Assembly (NCBI GenBank): GCA_029242765.1
Contig: JAQWTJ010000038.1
Coordinates: 1-64,000 of the forward strand
DNA from: Flavobacteriales bacterium
GTDB lineage: Bacteria > Bacteroidota > Bacteroidia > Flavobacteriales_D > Sanyastnellaceae
DNA: 64,000 nt
Direction: 5' to 3'
Shown here: positions 7,744 through 16,902 of the stretch, one piece after another
Numbering within the stretch: position 1 is the stretch's first letter
Layout: each line of letters starts with the position of its first letter
The notes under the pieces: model-generated
Told to the model about the DNA's origin: nothing
Database searches by the model: none
What the model saw: the letters and a program-made list of their open reading frames with translations, nothing else
Translations under genes and position numbers: made by a program

Positions 7744-9540
7744 TCAGTCCTGTATTTCCGCCTTCGCTTTGGCAACCTTGATGGCGATTGTCTCAGCGTC
7801 TGCGCCGTTGGCCATAGCCCGTTCCCACAATTGGACGGCCTCCTCACGGCGACCACAGGCCCGTGCAATGTCGCCGGCGTGGTCGAGTAAGGTGCCTCCG
7901 ACGCGCCTGCCTTGGGCTTCTTCGGTGGCGATGGCGCGCTGAATCCACTGCTCAGCTTCTTCGAATTGGCCTGACTTGAACAGCACCCAAGCATAGGTGT
8001 CTTCGATGGCAGCGTCGCCCGGAATGTTCTCGTTGGCGAATTGGGCCAAGGCCACGGCGCGCTCTAAATTTTCCGACTGCTCGGCCAACGAATAAGCGTA
8101 GTTGTTTTGCAGCCAAGGGGAATCGGGCACCTTTGCAATGCCCGTTTCGTAGCGGTCCCATGCGGCCTGGGATTCACCAAGATTTAAATGAGCGCGAGCG
8201 GCCAACCCACAAAATCCAAGATGCAACTCGCGGTCCTCTAACACCAGCGGCCAACCTGCATCCACCGCTTCAACCACCTGTTCTGACCGGCCCAGTTCTT
8301 CGTGTATCAAGGCGGAGAAGTAGTGAAAGGATGGTAGCATTGGAAAGAGTTCAGTGCCCTTCTCGCTGGACTCTAAAGCTCTTCCCCATTGGTCAGTTTC
8401 GAGAAAAATCACAACGGCCCTCCCCAGTGTTGCAGGGTCGTTCGGCATCAAATCAGCCGCAGTAAGGTAGGCCTCGGCAGCCGCCTTCAACTCTCCTTGG
8501 TTCACCAGATTTTGAGCGAGCATCACGCGCACCTCTGCACTTTTTGGCTTGGCTTCGACCAGAGCCAAAATCAGCGATCGCTGCTGTGACACCAAGGCCG
8601 GCATTCCCGAAGAGGCGAGCAGCCAACGCGAGCAGACTTGTATGGCATTGACATGGTCTTCGTCGTTTAAACGGCCCAATCCAGTGAGCAGAGAGGCGTG
8701 CGCAGAGACGAGTTGTCCGATGTCTATATCGTGGACGGCGCGCAGCATATGCAGGGCGCCGCGTTGTGGGTTGTGAGCAAGGGCGCGGTCAATCGTTTCG
8801 ACCAACTCGACCCCCATCCCCAACGACTCGTAGGTGGAGAGCAGTCGAAACAGCACATCGAGGTCGTCGGGCTGTGCTGCGTGCCGTGCCAGCAATTCAT
8901 CTATTGCATCACGCTGCATTCCAAAGAGTTCATACGTGTTGTTGCGCAACTCTTCCCAAAAAGGATCCGGCCCCATGATCGATTGCATGCGATCGATGGT
9001 GTTCAGCACCTTGTCAGGTTCGCCTGTGGCAGTGTAGGCGGAGATCAACCCTTCAAAGGCGGCGTGATCCTCGGGGGCGTTATCCGCCACCCATTCGTAG
9101 TGCTTGATGGCTGTTTTGTATTGGCCTAAATCCAAGGCCAGATCTGCCAATGCTCTACGGTACCAACGATTCTCTGGCTCGGATTTTACGGCGTTTTCAA
9201 ATCGCCCCCACGCTGCTTCTACGCGGCCCGCCTGCAAATCAAGACGCCCCAATTCGAAGCGCAATGCCGCCACGGTGCTTTCGGACAAGTCGTCGCGCCC
9301 CTTGTTCTCTTCGAGTTCCAGTGCCTTGCTCAAAGCCCCGTAGGCGCGCTCGGGGTCGTTCTTGAGCTTTGCCAATTGGGCGGCATAAAACCCATCCAGC
9401 ACTTCAGGCGAGGTCAACCCGCCGCGCTCCACGTCTGGGCCGGTTGCCGATGTTTGGGTCGCGTGCCGGCCGCTGCTTCCGCAGCCAACAAGGCCCACCG
9501 ACAGTACAATCGCGCTCCATATCGTCCCCGCTTGATTCAT
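7744..9540 (-). CDS. TPR-repeat lipoprotein
   Basis: 598 residues with a lipobox (SVGLVGC), so probably anchored in the outer membrane facing the periplasm. The rest is helical tetratricopeptide repeats; clear ones lie around LGQYKTAIKHYEWVADNAPE, GELKAAAEAYLTAADLMPND and SGQFEEAEQWIQRAIATEEA. It probably acts as a scaffold. Its ATG overlaps the stop of the upstream nucleotidyltransferase gene by 4 bp (ATGA), and the DUF4292 gene follows 8 bp later, so the genes are translationally coupled. No enzymatic domain is visible. Confidence 0.85.
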   Translation of the reverse strand: MNQAGTIWSAIVLSVGLVGCGSSGRHATQTSATGPDVERGGLTSPEVLDGFYAAQLAKLKNDPERAYGALSKALELEENKGRDDLSESTVAALRFELGRLDLQAGRVEAAWGRFENAVKSEPENRWYRRALADLALDLGQYKTAIKHYEWVADNAPEDHAAFEGLISAYTATGEPDKVLNTIDRMQSIMGPDPFWEELRNNTYELFGMQRDAIDELLARHAAQPDDLDVLFRLLSTYESLGMGVELVETIDRALAHNPQRGALHMLRAVHDIDIGQLVSAHASLLTGLGRLNDEDHVNAIQVCSRWLLASSGMPALVSQQRSLILALVEAKPKSAEVRVMLAQNLVNQGELKAAAEAYLTAADLMPNDPATLGRAVVIFLETDQWGRALESSEKGTELFPMLPSFHYFSALIHEELGRSEQVVEAVDAGWPLVLEDRELHLGFCGLAARAHLNLGESQAAWDRYETGIAKVPDSPWLQNNYAYSLAEQSENLERAVALAQFANENIPGDAAIEDTYAWVLFKSGQFEEAEQWIQRAIATEEAQGRRVGGTLLDHAGDIARACGRREEAVQLWERAMANGADAETIAIKVAKAKAEIQD

Positions 9541-10553
9541 GCGTCGTTGACTTTGCTGCCGATTTCACAGTAATCGCCCACCGAAAGCCGGTCGAAAGCG
9601 CGCGAGACTTTAGCGTGGTTCCCTACCATCGACTGCTCGAGGTGCGCCCCCACAATGCATGTGTTCTCACCGACTAAGCAGTCTTTCAAGGTCGACCGCT
9701 CAACGATGCAATCGGCCCCTAAGCTTACGCGAGGACCAACCACCGCATTGCGAATCACCGTGCCCTCCCCAATAGTGCAAGGCGGGATCACCACCGCATC
9801 ATCCAGCACCACTGAAGGGTGAATCTCAGCACGGTCGCCTAGGATTTCCAGAACTTGCGAGTTGGTCTCCACCGTCACTGTTGCGTTGCCGCAATCCATC
9901 CATCGGTCGACAACACCCGGCACAAAGGGCGTGCCTTGCTCGGTCATATCACGCAGGGCATCGGGCAATTGGTATTCCCCCCCGTGGCGCACATCTTCAT
10001 CAATCAAACGCTGAATAGCAAGCCCCAATTTTTCGCCTTCGCAAATGTGATAAATACCGATCATCGCCAAGTTTGAAACGGGGTTTTCAGGCTTTTCAGC
10101 ATACGACTTGATGCGTCCATTTTCATCGAGCACCACCACACCGAATTGCCGCGGATCTTCAATTTCCTTGACAAAAAGCGTACCGCCTTGCGAGCTCAGT
10201 TTGAAGTTGGCCTGAAACAGCGTGTCGGCGAATGCGATGATGACCTCCCCCTCGAGCAATTGCTTTGCGCACCAGATGGCGTGTGCCGTTCCGAGCGGTT
10301 CGGTCTGCTCCACCACGAGGGCTTCTGCACCGAATCGGGCCGCAGTTTTTTCAAGTTTGGCGGTCACTTCACTGCCGAAGTCTCCCACCACGAATGCAAT
10401 TCGCTCGACTTTCTCGGGTGAAAGTTCCACGAGATGCTCCACAAGCCGCTCCACAATGGGCACGCCCGCAATGGGGATGAGTGGCTTGGGGACCGTCAAG
10501 GTGTGGGGGCGCAGACGGCTGCCGCGCCCGGCCATGGGGATGATCAAATTCAT
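9537..10553 (-). CDS. sugar-phosphate nucleotidyltransferase with left-handed beta-helix
   Basis: 338 residues from the ATG at 10553 (MNLIIPMAGRGSRLRP); the ORF-track start 132 bases upstream lies in the preceding gene. The N-terminal Rossmann-like nucleotidyltransferase domain has the signature GRGSRLRPHTLTVPKPLIPI. The C-terminal hexapeptide region (HPSVVLDDAVVIPPCTIGEG) forms a left-handed beta-helix. It transfers a nucleoside monophosphate to a sugar 1-phosphate, supplying precursors for surface polysaccharide. Sugar specificity (glucose or mannose) cannot be decided here. It overlaps the TPR gene by 4 bp and begins 7 bp after the enoyl-CoA hydratase gene. Confidence 0.87.
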   Translation of the reverse strand: MNLIIPMAGRGSRLRPHTLTVPKPLIPIAGVPIVERLVEHLVELSPEKVERIAFVVGDFGSEVTAKLEKTAARFGAEALVVEQTEPLGTAHAIWCAKQLLEGEVIIAFADTLFQANFKLSSQGGTLFVKEIEDPRQFGVVVLDENGRIKSYAEKPENPVSNLAMIGIYHICEGEKLGLAIQRLIDEDVRHGGEYQLPDALRDMTEQGTPFVPGVVDRWMDCGNATVTVETNSQVLEILGDRAEIHPSVVLDDAVVIPPCTIGEGTVIRNAVVGPRVSLGADCIVERSTLKDCLVGENTCIVGAHLEQSMVGNHAKVSRAFDRLSVGDYCEIGSKVNDA

Positions 10554-10560
10554 GCTGGAC

Positions 10561-11355
10561 CTATTTGCCGGGGAAACTCGGTTTGCGCTTTTCCAAGAAG
10601 GCGGCCACGCCTTCTTTGAAGTCTTCCGTTGCAAAAAGCCGGCCGAAAGCCGCAATTTCCACCTCGAAGCCCTCGGTTGTTCCACTGGCGTTCACCGCGT
10701 TGATGGCTTCAGACACGGCTATGGGGCCGTTGCGAGAAATTTTAGCGGCGCATTTCATAGCGGCGTCCATCAATGCCTCTGCCGCCACAACTTGGCTTAC
10801 CAGCCCCGAGTTGAGGGCCTCCTCAGCGCCGACCATGCGAGCGGAGAGCACCATTTCCATGGCACGGCCGCGGCCGATCACGTGAGCGAGGCGCTGTGTT
10901 CCACCGTAGCCAGGAATTAGCCCAAGCGTTACTTCGGGCAGTCCCATCAGCGCGCCCTCACAGGCCAGCCTTACATGGCAGGCCAAGGCGAGCTCCAGCC
11001 CTCCGCCCAGCGCGAAGCCGTTGATTGCAGCCACAAAGGGCACCCGCGAACCGGCAATCGCATTGAACAAGGTTTGTTGCCCCTTGGCGGCCAAGGCCTG
11101 GCCTTGTTCCGCGTTGAAACCTGAAAATTCGGTGATGTCCGCCCCGGCCACAAAGGCCTTTTCGCCGCTGCCGGTCAGCACCACGGCACGGATACCGTTA
11201 TCGTTCTGTAAGCGCTGCACTTCGGCAGCCAATTCCTCAATGCATACACCGTTCAGGGCGTTGAGCTGTTTCGGTCGTTCGATGGTGAGAACGGCAACCT
11301 GGCCGTCGTCGCGGCGAGAAATGTGGGCGTAGCTGGGGGTAGAATGGGCATCCAT
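10561..11355 (-). CDS. enoyl-CoA hydratase/isomerase (crotonase family)
   Basis: 264 residues of the crotonase fold. The oxyanion-hole motifs are visible (AFVAGADI and INGFALGGGLELA), as are both catalytic-type glutamates, one in GGGLELA and one in GLPEVTLGLIPGYGGTQRL. It should hydrate trans-2-enoyl-CoA in fatty acid beta-oxidation or a related acyl-CoA pathway. A TAATTTG box lies 9 bases before the ATG, overlapping the end of the ABC gene, so it may have its own promoter. It is followed after 7 bp by the nucleotidyltransferase, with no obvious metabolic link. Confidence 0.9.
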   Translation of the reverse strand: MDAHSTPSYAHISRRDDGQVAVLTIERPKQLNALNGVCIEELAAEVQRLQNDNGIRAVVLTGSGEKAFVAGADITEFSGFNAEQGQALAAKGQQTLFNAIAGSRVPFVAAINGFALGGGLELALACHVRLACEGALMGLPEVTLGLIPGYGGTQRLAHVIGRGRAMEMVLSARMVGAEEALNSGLVSQVVAAEALMDAAMKCAAKISRNGPIAVSEAINAVNASGTTEGFEVEIAAFGRLFATEDFKEGVAAFLEKRKPSFPGK

Positions 11356-11367
11356 GGCGGCCGCAAA

Positions 11368-12894
11368 TTAAACCACACCTAACCCCGCCGCTGAAATCAG
11401 CCGAATAGTTATAGAATGTTGAGGGTTGGCACAGAGAGCATCCGCCTGGGCGACCTCAACAATGTGCCCTTGGTCCATCACTGCGATGCGGTCACACATG
11501 TAGCGCACGGCCCCCAAATCATGCGAAATGAACAGCAAACTCAGGCCTCTGCGCGTTTTCAAGTCGTTGAGTAAATTCAGCACTTGCGCCTGCACACTCA
11601 CGTCTAGCGCGGCCACCGCTTCGTCGCAAACCAGCACATCGGGTTGAGCTGCTAAGGCGCGGGCAATCACCACTCGCTGACGCTGCCCCCCAGAAAAGGC
11701 GCCAGGCAAACGCTCGGCGGCACCAGTTTCAAGCCCCACCTCTTCCAGTAAATCACAGGCTTGACCCCACGCCTCAGCGCGCCCCATCCCGCGCACCTCC
11801 ATCACTTCGGCCACCGCTCTGCCTACGCTCATGCGCGGATTCAGTGAGGCGAACGGATCTTGAAACACCAGCCCCGCTCGCCCATCAAGGCGCAGGCTCC
11901 CGCGGTCCAACCCCCGCAATCCCAGCACAACCCGGGCCAATGTTGATTTTCCGCAACCACTCTCACCCACCAGCCCCAACGACTCACCGCGCTTCAGCTC
12001 CAAGGTCACCCCATTGAGCGTAGGCTCGGTTGCCCCTGGGTAGGTTAGCGTTGCATCTTCAATTGCCAACACGACGGGGGCCTTGGCAACGGGTGCGACC
12101 AGTTCAATTTGCGCAGATTGGTCCACCACGGCGCCCACCGTGGAAAGCGGGTAGGGGCGCCCTGAACGGGGCACTTGGCTGGCGAGCAACGCGGCCGTGT
12201 AAGGATGCGAGGGCTGCGCCAGAACTTGTTCCATTGCACCGCACTCCACCAGTTCACCTGCACGCATCACGGCCACAATGTCGGCGGCTTCCCGCACCAC
12301 ACTTAAATCGTGCGACACCAGCACAGTGGCCAATCCGCGCTCCTTTGAAATCCGAGCAATCAGTCGCATTATTTCATGGCGCACGGTCGAATCAAGCGCT
12401 GTTGTAGGTTCATCAGCGAGCAGCACCTTCGGGTCGCAGGCCAGGGCCATGGCAATCAAAACGCGTTGTTTCTGTCCGCCAGAGATTTCGTGTGGATACG
12501 CCCGTGCAATGCGCTCGACGTCGACCAACTTGACCTCTTCAAAAAGCGCAAGGACGCGGTCAAAAGCAGCTTTTCGGGACTTTCGTCCCCTTTGGCCGCC
12601 GTGTCGCAAAATCACCTCCTCGACCTGCCTCCCGCAGCGCATTGTCGGGTCAAGACTGGTCATGGGCTCTTGAAAAACCATAGCCACCCCCGGGCCGCGC
12701 GCCAGGTGGTTGACACTTCCTGAAATGACCGAGCCTTTGGGCAACATATCTAAAGCTGCCATGCACAGCAGCGTTTTGCCGCTGCCTGACTCGCCCACAA
12801 TCGCTGTGGTTTGACCCGCGTCCACCGTCAAGCTAACGCTTTGCAGCAGCGCCCGCCCGTCGAGTTCGACACTGAAGTCAGTCCACCGAATCAA
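11368..12894 (-). CDS. ABC transporter ATP-binding protein, two fused NBDs (peptide/nickel type)
   Basis: 508 residues with two complete nucleotide-binding domains. Domain 1 has Walker A GESGSGKT (residues 34-41), signature SGGQKQR and Walker B LLADEPTTALD. Domain 2 has GESGCGKS, SGGQRQR and VLVCDEAVAALD. The arrangement is that of DppD-DppF or OppD-OppF fused in one chain, as in YejF, so it should power an oligopeptide importer. No permease or binding protein is nearby. The start is a TTG at 12894; no ATG fits the beginning of the domain. It begins 15 bp after hpd. Confidence 0.9.
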   Translation of the reverse strand: MIRWTDFSVELDGRALLQSVSLTVDAGQTTAIVGESGSGKTLLCMAALDMLPKGSVISGSVNHLARGPGVAMVFQEPMTSLDPTMRCGRQVEEVILRHGGQRGRKSRKAAFDRVLALFEEVKLVDVERIARAYPHEISGGQKQRVLIAMALACDPKVLLADEPTTALDSTVRHEIMRLIARISKERGLATVLVSHDLSVVREAADIVAVMRAGELVECGAMEQVLAQPSHPYTAALLASQVPRSGRPYPLSTVGAVVDQSAQIELVAPVAKAPVVLAIEDATLTYPGATEPTLNGVTLELKRGESLGLVGESGCGKSTLARVVLGLRGLDRGSLRLDGRAGLVFQDPFASLNPRMSVGRAVAEVMEVRGMGRAEAWGQACDLLEEVGLETGAAERLPGAFSGGQRQRVVIARALAAQPDVLVCDEAVAALDVSVQAQVLNLLNDLKTRRGLSLLFISHDLGAVRYMCDRIAVMDQGHIVEVAQADALCANPQHSITIRLISAAGLGVV

Positions 12895-12909
12895 AGCAAA
12901 AAGTCTCCA

Positions 12910-14046
12910 TTAAAGCGTCCCGCGAAGCTCTTGTTCGCGCTCGATGGATTCAAAGAGGGCCTGAAAATTACCCTTGCCAAAGGACGTCGCCCCCTTGCGT
13001 TGGATAATCTCGAAGAACATCGTCGGGCGGTCCACCACGGGCTTTGTAAACAACTGCAGCAAATAGCCCTCGTCGTCCCGGTCGATCAAAATTCCGTGCT
13101 TTTTCAAAATTGCCAATTCTTCATCGATTTCCCCCACCCGGTCAAGAATGGTGTCATAGTAATTTTCAGGCACGTACAAGAATTCCACGCCGCGTGCTTT
13201 CAAGGCCGAAACGGTGGCTACGATATCGGTGGTCGCCAAGGCTATGTGCTGGCAACCCGCCCCCTCATAGAAGTCGATGTACTCCTCGATTTGGGACTTC
13301 TTTCGGCCTTTTGCAGGCTCGTTAATCGGGAATTTGATGCGCCCGTTCCCATTGCTCATCACCTTGGACATCAATGCGGTGTACTCCGTGGAAATGTCCT
13401 TATCGTCGAATGAAATAATTTGCGCAAAGCCCATGACTTCAGCATAGAATCGGCACCAGGTGTTCATCTGCCCCCAGTCCACGTTGCCCACCATATGGTC
13501 GACATAGAGCAGCCCTGTGTCCTTCACCTGAAAATCGGGGTTCCAATCCATATATCCAGGTAAAAACGTTCCGGTGTAGTTCTGCCGTTCAACAAAGACG
13601 TGCACCGTCTCGCCGTATGTCTTGATTCCGCTCAACACAACCTCGCCGTCGTCGTCCTTGCGCACAACAGGCTCAAAGGCGCTCTCGGCACCACGCGCCA
13701 CGGTTTCTTTCCAGCTCTTGCGCGCATCACCCACCCACAGTGCGATGGACTTCACCCCGTCCCCATGCGCCTTCAAATGTTCGTTGATGTGGCTCTTTGA
13801 ACTTAGTGGCGTGGTCAAGACCAATGTGATTTTTCCTTGCCTCAATACATACGAGACCTCGTCCTTAGCACCGGTTTCTAGTCCGCGGTAGGCCAACGGT
13901 TGAAAGCCCCAGGCGCTCATATAGTAATAGGCGGAATGCTTTGCATTGCCCACGTACAATTCGATATGGTCTGTGCCGAGAATCGGGAGGAAGTCGGCCG
14001 CTTCTGCGATGACTTTTTCAGGATTTGGAAGGGTGGATTCTGCCAT
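12910..14046 (-). CDS. hpd: 4-hydroxyphenylpyruvate dioxygenase
   Basis: This Fe(II) enzyme converts 4-hydroxyphenylpyruvate to homogentisate in tyrosine breakdown. Two vicinal-oxygen-chelate domains are present. The probable iron ligands are visible in VDHMVGNV (His), GCQHIAL (His) and MFFEIIQRKG (Glu). About 378 residues from the ATG at 14046 (MAESTL); the ORF track starts at a GTG five codons earlier. The homogentisate dioxygenase gene lies directly upstream, so the two steps are encoded together. Confidence 0.95.
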   Translation of the reverse strand: MAESTLPNPEKVIAEAADFLPILGTDHIELYVGNAKHSAYYYMSAWGFQPLAYRGLETGAKDEVSYVLRQGKITLVLTTPLSSKSHINEHLKAHGDGVKSIALWVGDARKSWKETVARGAESAFEPVVRKDDDGEVVLSGIKTYGETVHVFVERQNYTGTFLPGYMDWNPDFQVKDTGLLYVDHMVGNVDWGQMNTWCRFYAEVMGFAQIISFDDKDISTEYTALMSKVMSNGNGRIKFPINEPAKGRKKSQIEEYIDFYEGAGCQHIALATTDIVATVSALKARGVEFLYVPENYYDTILDRVGEIDEELAILKKHGILIDRDDEGYLLQLFTKPVVDRPTMFFEIIQRKGATSFGKGNFQALFESIEREQELRGTL

Positions 14047-14067
14047 GATTTCAGTTCTCACGAGGGG

Positions 14068-15240
14068 TTAATGTGCGCCGGGTAGCCAGCTTTTCCCATA
14101 TTCTCCGCCTTCGATATCGAGGGCTTGTTGGGTCAATTGAAGCGGGGCAAAGGTATCGACCATGACAGCTAATTCTTTGGTTTCTTTCTTGCCGATGCTG
14201 CCTTCATACGTGCCGGGGTGTGGCCCGTGTGGAACGCCCGCTGGGTGAAGAGTCAGGTGGCCTGACGCAATATCATTGCGGCTCATAAAGTTGCCTTTCA
14301 CATAGTAGAGCACCTCATCAGAGTCGATGTTAGAATGATTGTAAGGGGCGGGGATGGATAGGGGGTGGTAATCATACATCCGCGGCACAAAACTGCAAAT
14401 CACAAGCCCATCGCACTCAAAGGTTTGGTGAGTGGGTGGAGGCTGGTGAATGCGGCCTGTGATCGGTTCAAAATTGGCAATATTGAAAGCGTACGGGAAG
14501 TGGTACCCATCCCAACCTACCACGTCAAATGGGTGATCGAGGTATACGATGCTGTGCAGCTGCCCGGCCTTGCGGACTTTGATTTCAAACTCGCCTTGCG
14601 CGTCGATGGCCTCGCGATGCACGGGCGTGCGGATGTCGCGCTCGCAAAATGGCGAATGCTCGAGCAATTGGCCGAAGTGATTCCGGTAGCGCTTGGGCGT
14701 GTAGATGGGGTGGCGGCTCTCCACGATCAGTTGCCGATGCGTGCCGCAGTCCTTGTCCAACACGAACTTGTGGATGATCCCGCGCGGAATAACCAAGTAG
14801 TCGCCGGGGCCGAATCTCAGATCGCCGAATATCGATTCGAGGACCCCCGACCCTTCATGAATGAAGACGACCTCGTCGCTGTCGGTGTTCTTATAAAAAT
14901 AGTCGACCGACAGCGAAGTCGGAGACGCCAGCCTCAAGGTGCAATCGCTGTTGAACATCACGGGCACGCGTGCGGCTAAATGGTCCGCCACCGGCGCCAC
15001 ATCAAACCCAACGAGCTTGCGTGCTTCCATGTTATTCTCCACGGCAGCCACAGGGCGGTCGTCCACAGGGTCTTCAACGCGCACCACGCGCGTCGGGGGA
15101 TTCACGTGGTAAAGCAAGGAGCTCATCCCGGCAAACCCCACGGTTCCAAATAACTGCTCGTGGTACAACCCTCCATCGGGCTTGCGAAACTGCACGTGAC
15201 GTTTGTCGGGCACATCGCCCTGGCGCTTGTAAAATGGCAT
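14068..15240 (-). CDS. hmgA: homogentisate 1,2-dioxygenase
   Basis: 390 residues from the ATG at 15240 (MPFYKRQGDVPDKRHVQFRK). It opens the ring of homogentisate to maleylacetoacetate. The cupin metal-site region is visible in VFIHEGSG, GDYLVIPRGIIH and HPAGVPHGPHPG. It lies just before hpd with a gap of about 20 bp. A perfect -7 box (TATATTTG) ends only four bases before the ATG, so its mRNA may be nearly leaderless. No fumarylacetoacetase gene is in the window. Confidence 0.95.
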   Translation of the reverse strand: MPFYKRQGDVPDKRHVQFRKPDGGLYHEQLFGTVGFAGMSSLLYHVNPPTRVVRVEDPVDDRPVAAVENNMEARKLVGFDVAPVADHLAARVPVMFNSDCTLRLASPTSLSVDYFYKNTDSDEVVFIHEGSGVLESIFGDLRFGPGDYLVIPRGIIHKFVLDKDCGTHRQLIVESRHPIYTPKRYRNHFGQLLEHSPFCERDIRTPVHREAIDAQGEFEIKVRKAGQLHSIVYLDHPFDVVGWDGYHFPYAFNIANFEPITGRIHQPPPTHQTFECDGLVICSFVPRMYDYHPLSIPAPYNHSNIDSDEVLYYVKGNFMSRNDIASGHLTLHPAGVPHGPHPGTYEGSIGKKETKELAVMVDTFAPLQLTQQALDIEGGEYGKSWLPGAH

Positions 15241-15244
15241 GGCG

Positions 15245-15252
15245 CAAATATA
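15245..15252 (-). promoter_or_regulatory. -7 promoter box of hmgA
   Basis: On the minus strand TATATTTG matches TAnnTTTG exactly and is followed by C, as at several other genes here. It ends four bases before the hmgA ATG, so hmgA is probably transcribed on its own rather than only from the LytTR gene upstream. Confidence 0.5.
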
Positions 15253-15278
15253 GCCGCCGAGCGACTTGTTCCCCTGAT

Positions 15279-15650
15279 TCAAGCCGACCCCATAAGGCAG
15301 GCCATCACCTCAGGCTTGCGGCGCGTGGCCACGGGTACGCGCGCCCCGTCGCTCAGCACGACAATGCCGGCCCCAATTTTTCGCATCTCCCGGACAAAAG
15401 CCAAGTTCACCAGATGCTTCTGGTGGGTCCGCAAGAACCCGAACGCTCTCAGCTCCCGCTCAAAGGTCATCAAGCTTCGTGTCGCCAGCACGCTCTCACC
15501 GCCCACAAGATGCAGCAACGAATACGAGCCCTCCGACGCGACCCGCACGATTTCGCGGATCGGCAATAAGCGGACCCGATCCACCCCATTGATCGCTATC
15601 CGACCCTGAATATGTCCACATGCACACGCGCTCACACTCGGATGACGCAC
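15279..15650 (-). CDS. stand-alone LytTR DNA-binding protein
   Basis: 123 residues that are almost only a LytTR domain. The pattern is IVRVASEGSYSLLHL, a serine/leucine-rich helix, FLRTHQKHLVNLAFV, and a final DGARVPVATRR strand. LytTR domains bind direct DNA repeats and usually carry a receiver domain in front; none is encoded here. The start is uncertain: GTG at 15650 is the longest option, and there is no ATG. It lies 38 bp upstream of hmgA on the same strand, so a role in controlling tyrosine degradation is possible but unproven. Confidence 0.75.
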   Translation of the reverse strand: MRHPSVSACACGHIQGRIAINGVDRVRLLPIREIVRVASEGSYSLLHLVGGESVLATRSLMTFERELRAFGFLRTHQKHLVNLAFVREMRKIGAGIVVLSDGARVPVATRRKPEVMACLMGSA

Positions 15651-15746
15651 GCCTCATTCAACCTATTGCTTGACGCTCTCAAATTTCACGCAAATTGTAA
15701 AATAGCGACACCGTGTTCCCCGCCACGCCGTAACGCTCCCACAACG

Positions 15747-16832
15747 TCAGTCCGGATTGTCGAAAATTCGTGCAAACCACGGCACGCGACCGTTTTTATC
15801 CGGCGTAAAGCGCAGCGCGACTTTCTCGCCAACGCGCAACGGTCGGTCCGCACTTTCCCCATGTCGCTTGACCAATACATCCAGCTTTACTCCGTGCATA
15901 GCGCTCACTTTGCGTAAAGTCTCCCCCGCGGTTGCTACATGCCAATGCCGGGCGCCCCGCCGCCTTTTCGGCTGCACATAAATGCGGTCCCCTGTCTTCA
16001 ATGTCGAATTGCTCTGGAGGTCGTTGTACTTTCTCAGCTGCCAAGCCATCATGTCCAGCTCAGCGGCCAACTTTTTGAAGGTGTCGCCCGTCCCGGCCCG
16101 CACCCACACCACGTTGTTGTTGCTCAAACCCCAGTCGCGCGTCCCGAGCACCAGCCCAGCCGCCGCCACTGATTCGGCAACCGCCGCCTTCTCTTCGGCC
16201 TTCTCGCCGTTATTCACCACGGATTCTTCGAGCCCCTCGTCCGAAACGTCTGCAGGGGAATCCGGCACTTTGCCCTTCTTTATCCAGCGCACGCCCTCCT
16301 TGTCGTAGGCCTCTAAATCATGGTTTTCTATCAATTCAATCAGGAGCTTAGCATAGGCCGGATTGGTGGCGTAACCGCACTTTTTCAAGCCGCGCGCCCA
16401 CCCTTTGTAGTCCGTGATTTTCAATTCGAACAACTTCTCGTAGCGCTTGCGCTTGAGGAATAAACTGTGGTCTTGGTACGAGGCACCGGGGTTCTCATAC
16501 ACACGAAAACACTCCCCTTTTTCATCGTCGTCGTGGTATGTTCTCGCGCCCTCCCACCCGGCATGGCACTTGATGCCGAAATGATTGTTGCTCTTACGCG
16601 CCAATTCGCTATCCCCCGACCCGCTCTCCAAAAGCCCTTGTGCCAAGGTGATGCTTGCAGGAATCCGGTACAAGACCATTTGACGAATCGCCTCGTCGTG
16701 CCAACGCTCGATGTAGCCGTCACGCGCGCTCCCCTCCACAATTGCACTCTCGTGCATGCTTGCGGCTTGCAAAGGGCTAAAAAACAGACCCGCCACAAAG
16801 ACGAGGGTCGAAAAAATCACACGTTTGAACAT
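15747..16832 (-). CDS. N-acetylglucosaminidase (GH73) with LysM repeats
   Basis: 361 residues. A signal peptide (MFKRVIFSTLVFVAGLFFSPLQA) is followed by a glucosaminidase domain with ITLAQGLLESGSGDS, where the Glu is the likely catalytic acid, and KSNNHFGIKCH. The C-terminal half has two LysM modules: one around RAGTGDTFKKLAAELDM, and one around HVATAGETLRKVSAMHG. It should cleave the glycan backbone of peptidoglycan in the periplasm and bind it through LysM, acting in wall remodelling. Flanked by genes on the same strand but with gaps of about 70-100 bp. Confidence 0.9.
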   Translation of the reverse strand: MFKRVIFSTLVFVAGLFFSPLQAASMHESAIVEGSARDGYIERWHDEAIRQMVLYRIPASITLAQGLLESGSGDSELARKSNNHFGIKCHAGWEGARTYHDDDEKGECFRVYENPGASYQDHSLFLKRKRYEKLFELKITDYKGWARGLKKCGYATNPAYAKLLIELIENHDLEAYDKEGVRWIKKGKVPDSPADVSDEGLEESVVNNGEKAEEKAAVAESVAAAGLVLGTRDWGLSNNNVVWVRAGTGDTFKKLAAELDMMAWQLRKYNDLQSNSTLKTGDRIYVQPKRRRGARHWHVATAGETLRKVSAMHGVKLDVLVKRHGESADRPLRVGEKVALRFTPDKNGRVPWFARIFDNPD

Positions 16833-16902
16833 GAGCTACGAAGCTAACGTCGGTGGGGCGGTGTCCGTGTGTGCGCCACGCCAAATGCGAACAGTTGGCT
16901 GT

